Below are positions 5,815 through 7,272 of a stretch of DNA of 7,272 nt, in pieces. How positions within the stretch are numbered: position 1 is the stretch's first letter; each line of letters begins with the position of its first letter. This DNA comes from Halieaceae bacterium (GTDB lineage: Bacteria > Pseudomonadota > Gammaproteobacteria > Pseudomonadales > Halieaceae). The notes beneath the pieces were generated by a model that saw only the letters and a list, made by a program, of their open reading frames with translations, was not told the DNA's origin and searched no databases. The stretch spans positions 1 through 7,272 of the forward strand of contig JABIZW010000252.1 of assembly GCA_018666295.1 (NCBI GenBank), given 5' to 3'. Made by a program: the position numbers and the translations under genes.

Positions 5815-7272
5815 ATGTCAGTAGAGCTCGTTAGACGCACCTTCCTCTCGCTGTCCGCGGTCCTCGCCCCAGCGGCAGCCCTGATGGGTTGCGCACCGGT
5901 TGGTCGTCAAGAAGTGAGGCACATATTGCCTTGCGTTACTGACACGCAGCTTTGGGTGTCGGTCTCACTTGCGCGCCCCGAGACCTCGCTGGTGCTGATG
6001 ATAGGCGGCCTGTCTTGCCCGGGTCGACCCATGGACAGTGAGGGTCGGCACTTCTCATTTTCAGCGTCGGCACTTGAGCCTTCAACAACGTATCAACTTC
6101 AGCTGGTCGCAGAGGAGCGAGTATTAGGCGACGCGTGGCCGTTGAAGACATTTCCTGCGGAAACTGACGACGTGGCTTCCTTGCGGCTTGGCGCGTTTAC
6201 CTGTGCCGGCGGGGGTGATGGGTTTGGCTTTAATGGGCTGCAGTTTTTCAAGCCCCATGCGTTTCGGCACCGGTTGTTCGACGACTTATTGAGCAGGTCA
6301 CCCGATGCAGTGATTGCTATTGGCGATCACATTTACTGGGATTTACGTGGCGGTGAAATACCGCCGCTGGGACGACGAAGATCCGCCTTGGTACGATGGA
6401 TTTTCGGTGCGTATTTGCGTACACGATACGGTGCCTTTGACCGCACCGCGTCGCTGATCGGTACCACCAACGAGCGGGTATTGAAACGCATTGCCAATGA
6501 ACAAATAGCCGACCTGTATGGGACACGGTTTAAGTCAACGCCCATCTTGTTTATCTCTGATGATCACGACTACTTTGAGAACGATGACGCCGAAAAAGAG
6601 TTAGTGACGTTTCCTGCGGATGATTTTAGTCGAGCGGCCCATCACGCTGTAGCAAACCTTTACTATCCGCCACTGCCCAACGCACCGTCGAAACCGTTTG
6701 AACGATCTTTTGGCGTAATGCGCTATGGGTCTCTTTTTGAGGCGCCGTTACTGGATTGTGCGGGTCACATGACGATCAGTGGACCCTCGCCGGTGCTCTT
6801 GCCTGCCTCTGTTGAGCAATGGGTCGTTGATCGAATTAAGTCGTCTAATGTGACGCACTTCGCGCTGGTGCCGTCGCACCCTTTTGGCTGGACTGCGGGT
6901 AAGTGGCGCGAGTGGTACCCTGACGTCGCGGCGCCCGAGGGATTCACAGGTTTGGTGACCAATGAGCTGTTGGGCGCGACCCAAGGCGTGTTGACGAGTG
7001 CGGCAGAAAAGTACTTGTGGCAACGAGGCTGGTGGGTGCAGCACCAAAGGCTATTAAGCGCGCTTGCAAGTCGTCCGCGGTCCCGATTTATGTTTTCGGG
7101 TGATGTTCATGCGCAGGGGGCGATAGCGATAGACCGCAGTGGGGAGCTGAACTTAAGCGATGCGCCGCTGACGTCAATACTGGTCGGGCCTGTCAGTACA
7201 TCAGATGGAACCTGGCCGTCATTTGCGCGCGGTCTGTCCGCCAGCCTGCCAGCAGACTTGCACGCATCGACC
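5815..7272 (+). CDS. PhoD-like metallophosphatase, predicted Tat lipoprotein, 3'-truncated by window edge
   Basis: The frame is open from ATG 5815 to the last base (486 codons, no stop). The start has GAGG (5805-5808) at 6 bases. The N-terminus combines a twin-arginine motif (RRTFLS, R7-R8), a hydrophobic stretch and a lipobox-like LMGC (C26), suggesting Tat export as a folded protein and lipid anchoring, probably to the outer membrane since residue 27 is Ala. Residues about 33-120 resemble the PhoD N-terminal beta domain (LEPSTTYQLQLV). The catalytic domain shows a conserved Cys (C130), GDHIYWD (D171, Y174), SDDHDY (D249-D252) and SGDVH (D430, H432). These match the metal-binding motifs of alkaline phosphatase D enzymes, which cleave phosphomonoesters or diesters, often under phosphate starvation. 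The third motif is DDHD where DDHE is usual. No Pho box is evident. The substrate is unproven. Confidence 0.88.
   Translation, partial: MSVELVRRTFLSLSAVLAPAAALMGCAPVGRQEVRHILPCVTDTQLWVSVSLARPETSLVLMIGGLSCPGRPMDSEGRHFSFSASALEPSTTYQLQLVAEERVLGDAWPLKTFPAETDDVASLRLGAFTCAGGGDGFGFNGLQFFKPHAFRHRLFDDLLSRSPDAVIAIGDHIYWDLRGGEIPPLGRRRSALVRWIFGAYLRTRYGAFDRTASLIGTTNERVLKRIANEQIADLYGTRFKSTPILFISDDHDYFENDDAEKELVTFPADDFSRAAHHAVANLYYPPLPNAPSKPFERSFGVMRYGSLFEAPLLDCAGHMTISGPSPVLLPASVEQWVVDRIKSSNVTHFALVPSHPFGWTAGKWREWYPDVAAPEGFTGLVTNELLGATQGVLTSAAEKYLWQRGWWVQHQRLLSALASRPRSRFMFSGDVHAQGAIAIDRSGELNLSDAPLTSILVGPVSTSDGTWPSFARGLSASLPADLHAST

Noticed and set aside
5936..7047. Several minus-strand frames of 65-99 residues opposite the 3' gene
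   Set aside because: The + strand is open for 486 codons with export signal and metallophosphatase motifs. The antisense frames are basic, repetitive shadows.

Overview
The window looks like ordinary chromosomal DNA of a free-living, probably aerobic, marine-type gammaproteobacterium. The main support is a TrmL protein that closely resembles the enterobacterial one from end to end. The other genes (S1 sulfatase, TauD/TfdA dioxygenase, PhoD-like phosphatase, cysteine-type GrdB/PrdB-like protein) are of kinds I associate with marine aerobic Proteobacteria. That placement is inference, since there is no rRNA or other marker. Seven of the eight genes lie on the + strand. No gene-free stretch exceeds about 80 bases, and I see no tRNA, rRNA, CRISPR array, insertion sequence, integrase or phage gene.

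Layout. (1) Bases 1-1299 hold the 3' part of a secreted-type sulfatase whose N-terminal catalytic segment lies outside the window. (2) Bases 1381-1857 encode TrmL, the tRNA wobble 2'-O-methyltransferase. (3) Bases 1892-2293, on the minus strand and convergent with trmL, encode a small zinc-binding GFA/CENP-V-domain protein. A short hairpin separates the two stop codons. (4) A divergent intergenic region at about 2294-2420 carries a 21-bp inverted repeat overlapping a candidate sigma70 promoter. (5) From there a co-directional run begins: TauD/TfdA-type dioxygenase (2362-3303), TVP38/TMEM64 membrane protein (3330-4010), cysteine-type GrdB/PrdB-like protein (4029-5270), a small four-helix membrane protein of unknown function (5346-5738), and a PhoD-like metallophosphatase with a twin-arginine lipoprotein leader (5815 to the window edge). 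The first three have gaps of only 26 and 18 bases and could be one transcript. The last two follow gaps of about 75 bases, the first of which contains a clear hairpin.

How they may work together. The sulfatase, dioxygenase and phosphatase belong to families that often release sulfate, carbon or phosphate from organic compounds, but their substrates cannot be read from sequence and they do not form one visible pathway. The least understood part is the 2.4-kb block 3330-5738. It joins a lipid-scramblase-like membrane protein to a cytosolic CxxC protein related to the selenoprotein B subunits of Stickland reductases, here without any visible reductase partner, and then to an orphan membrane protein. 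I found no clear-cut new defence or mobile system. This block, the regulatory DNA at 2318-2460 and the hairpin at 5300-5329 are the parts most worth a second look.
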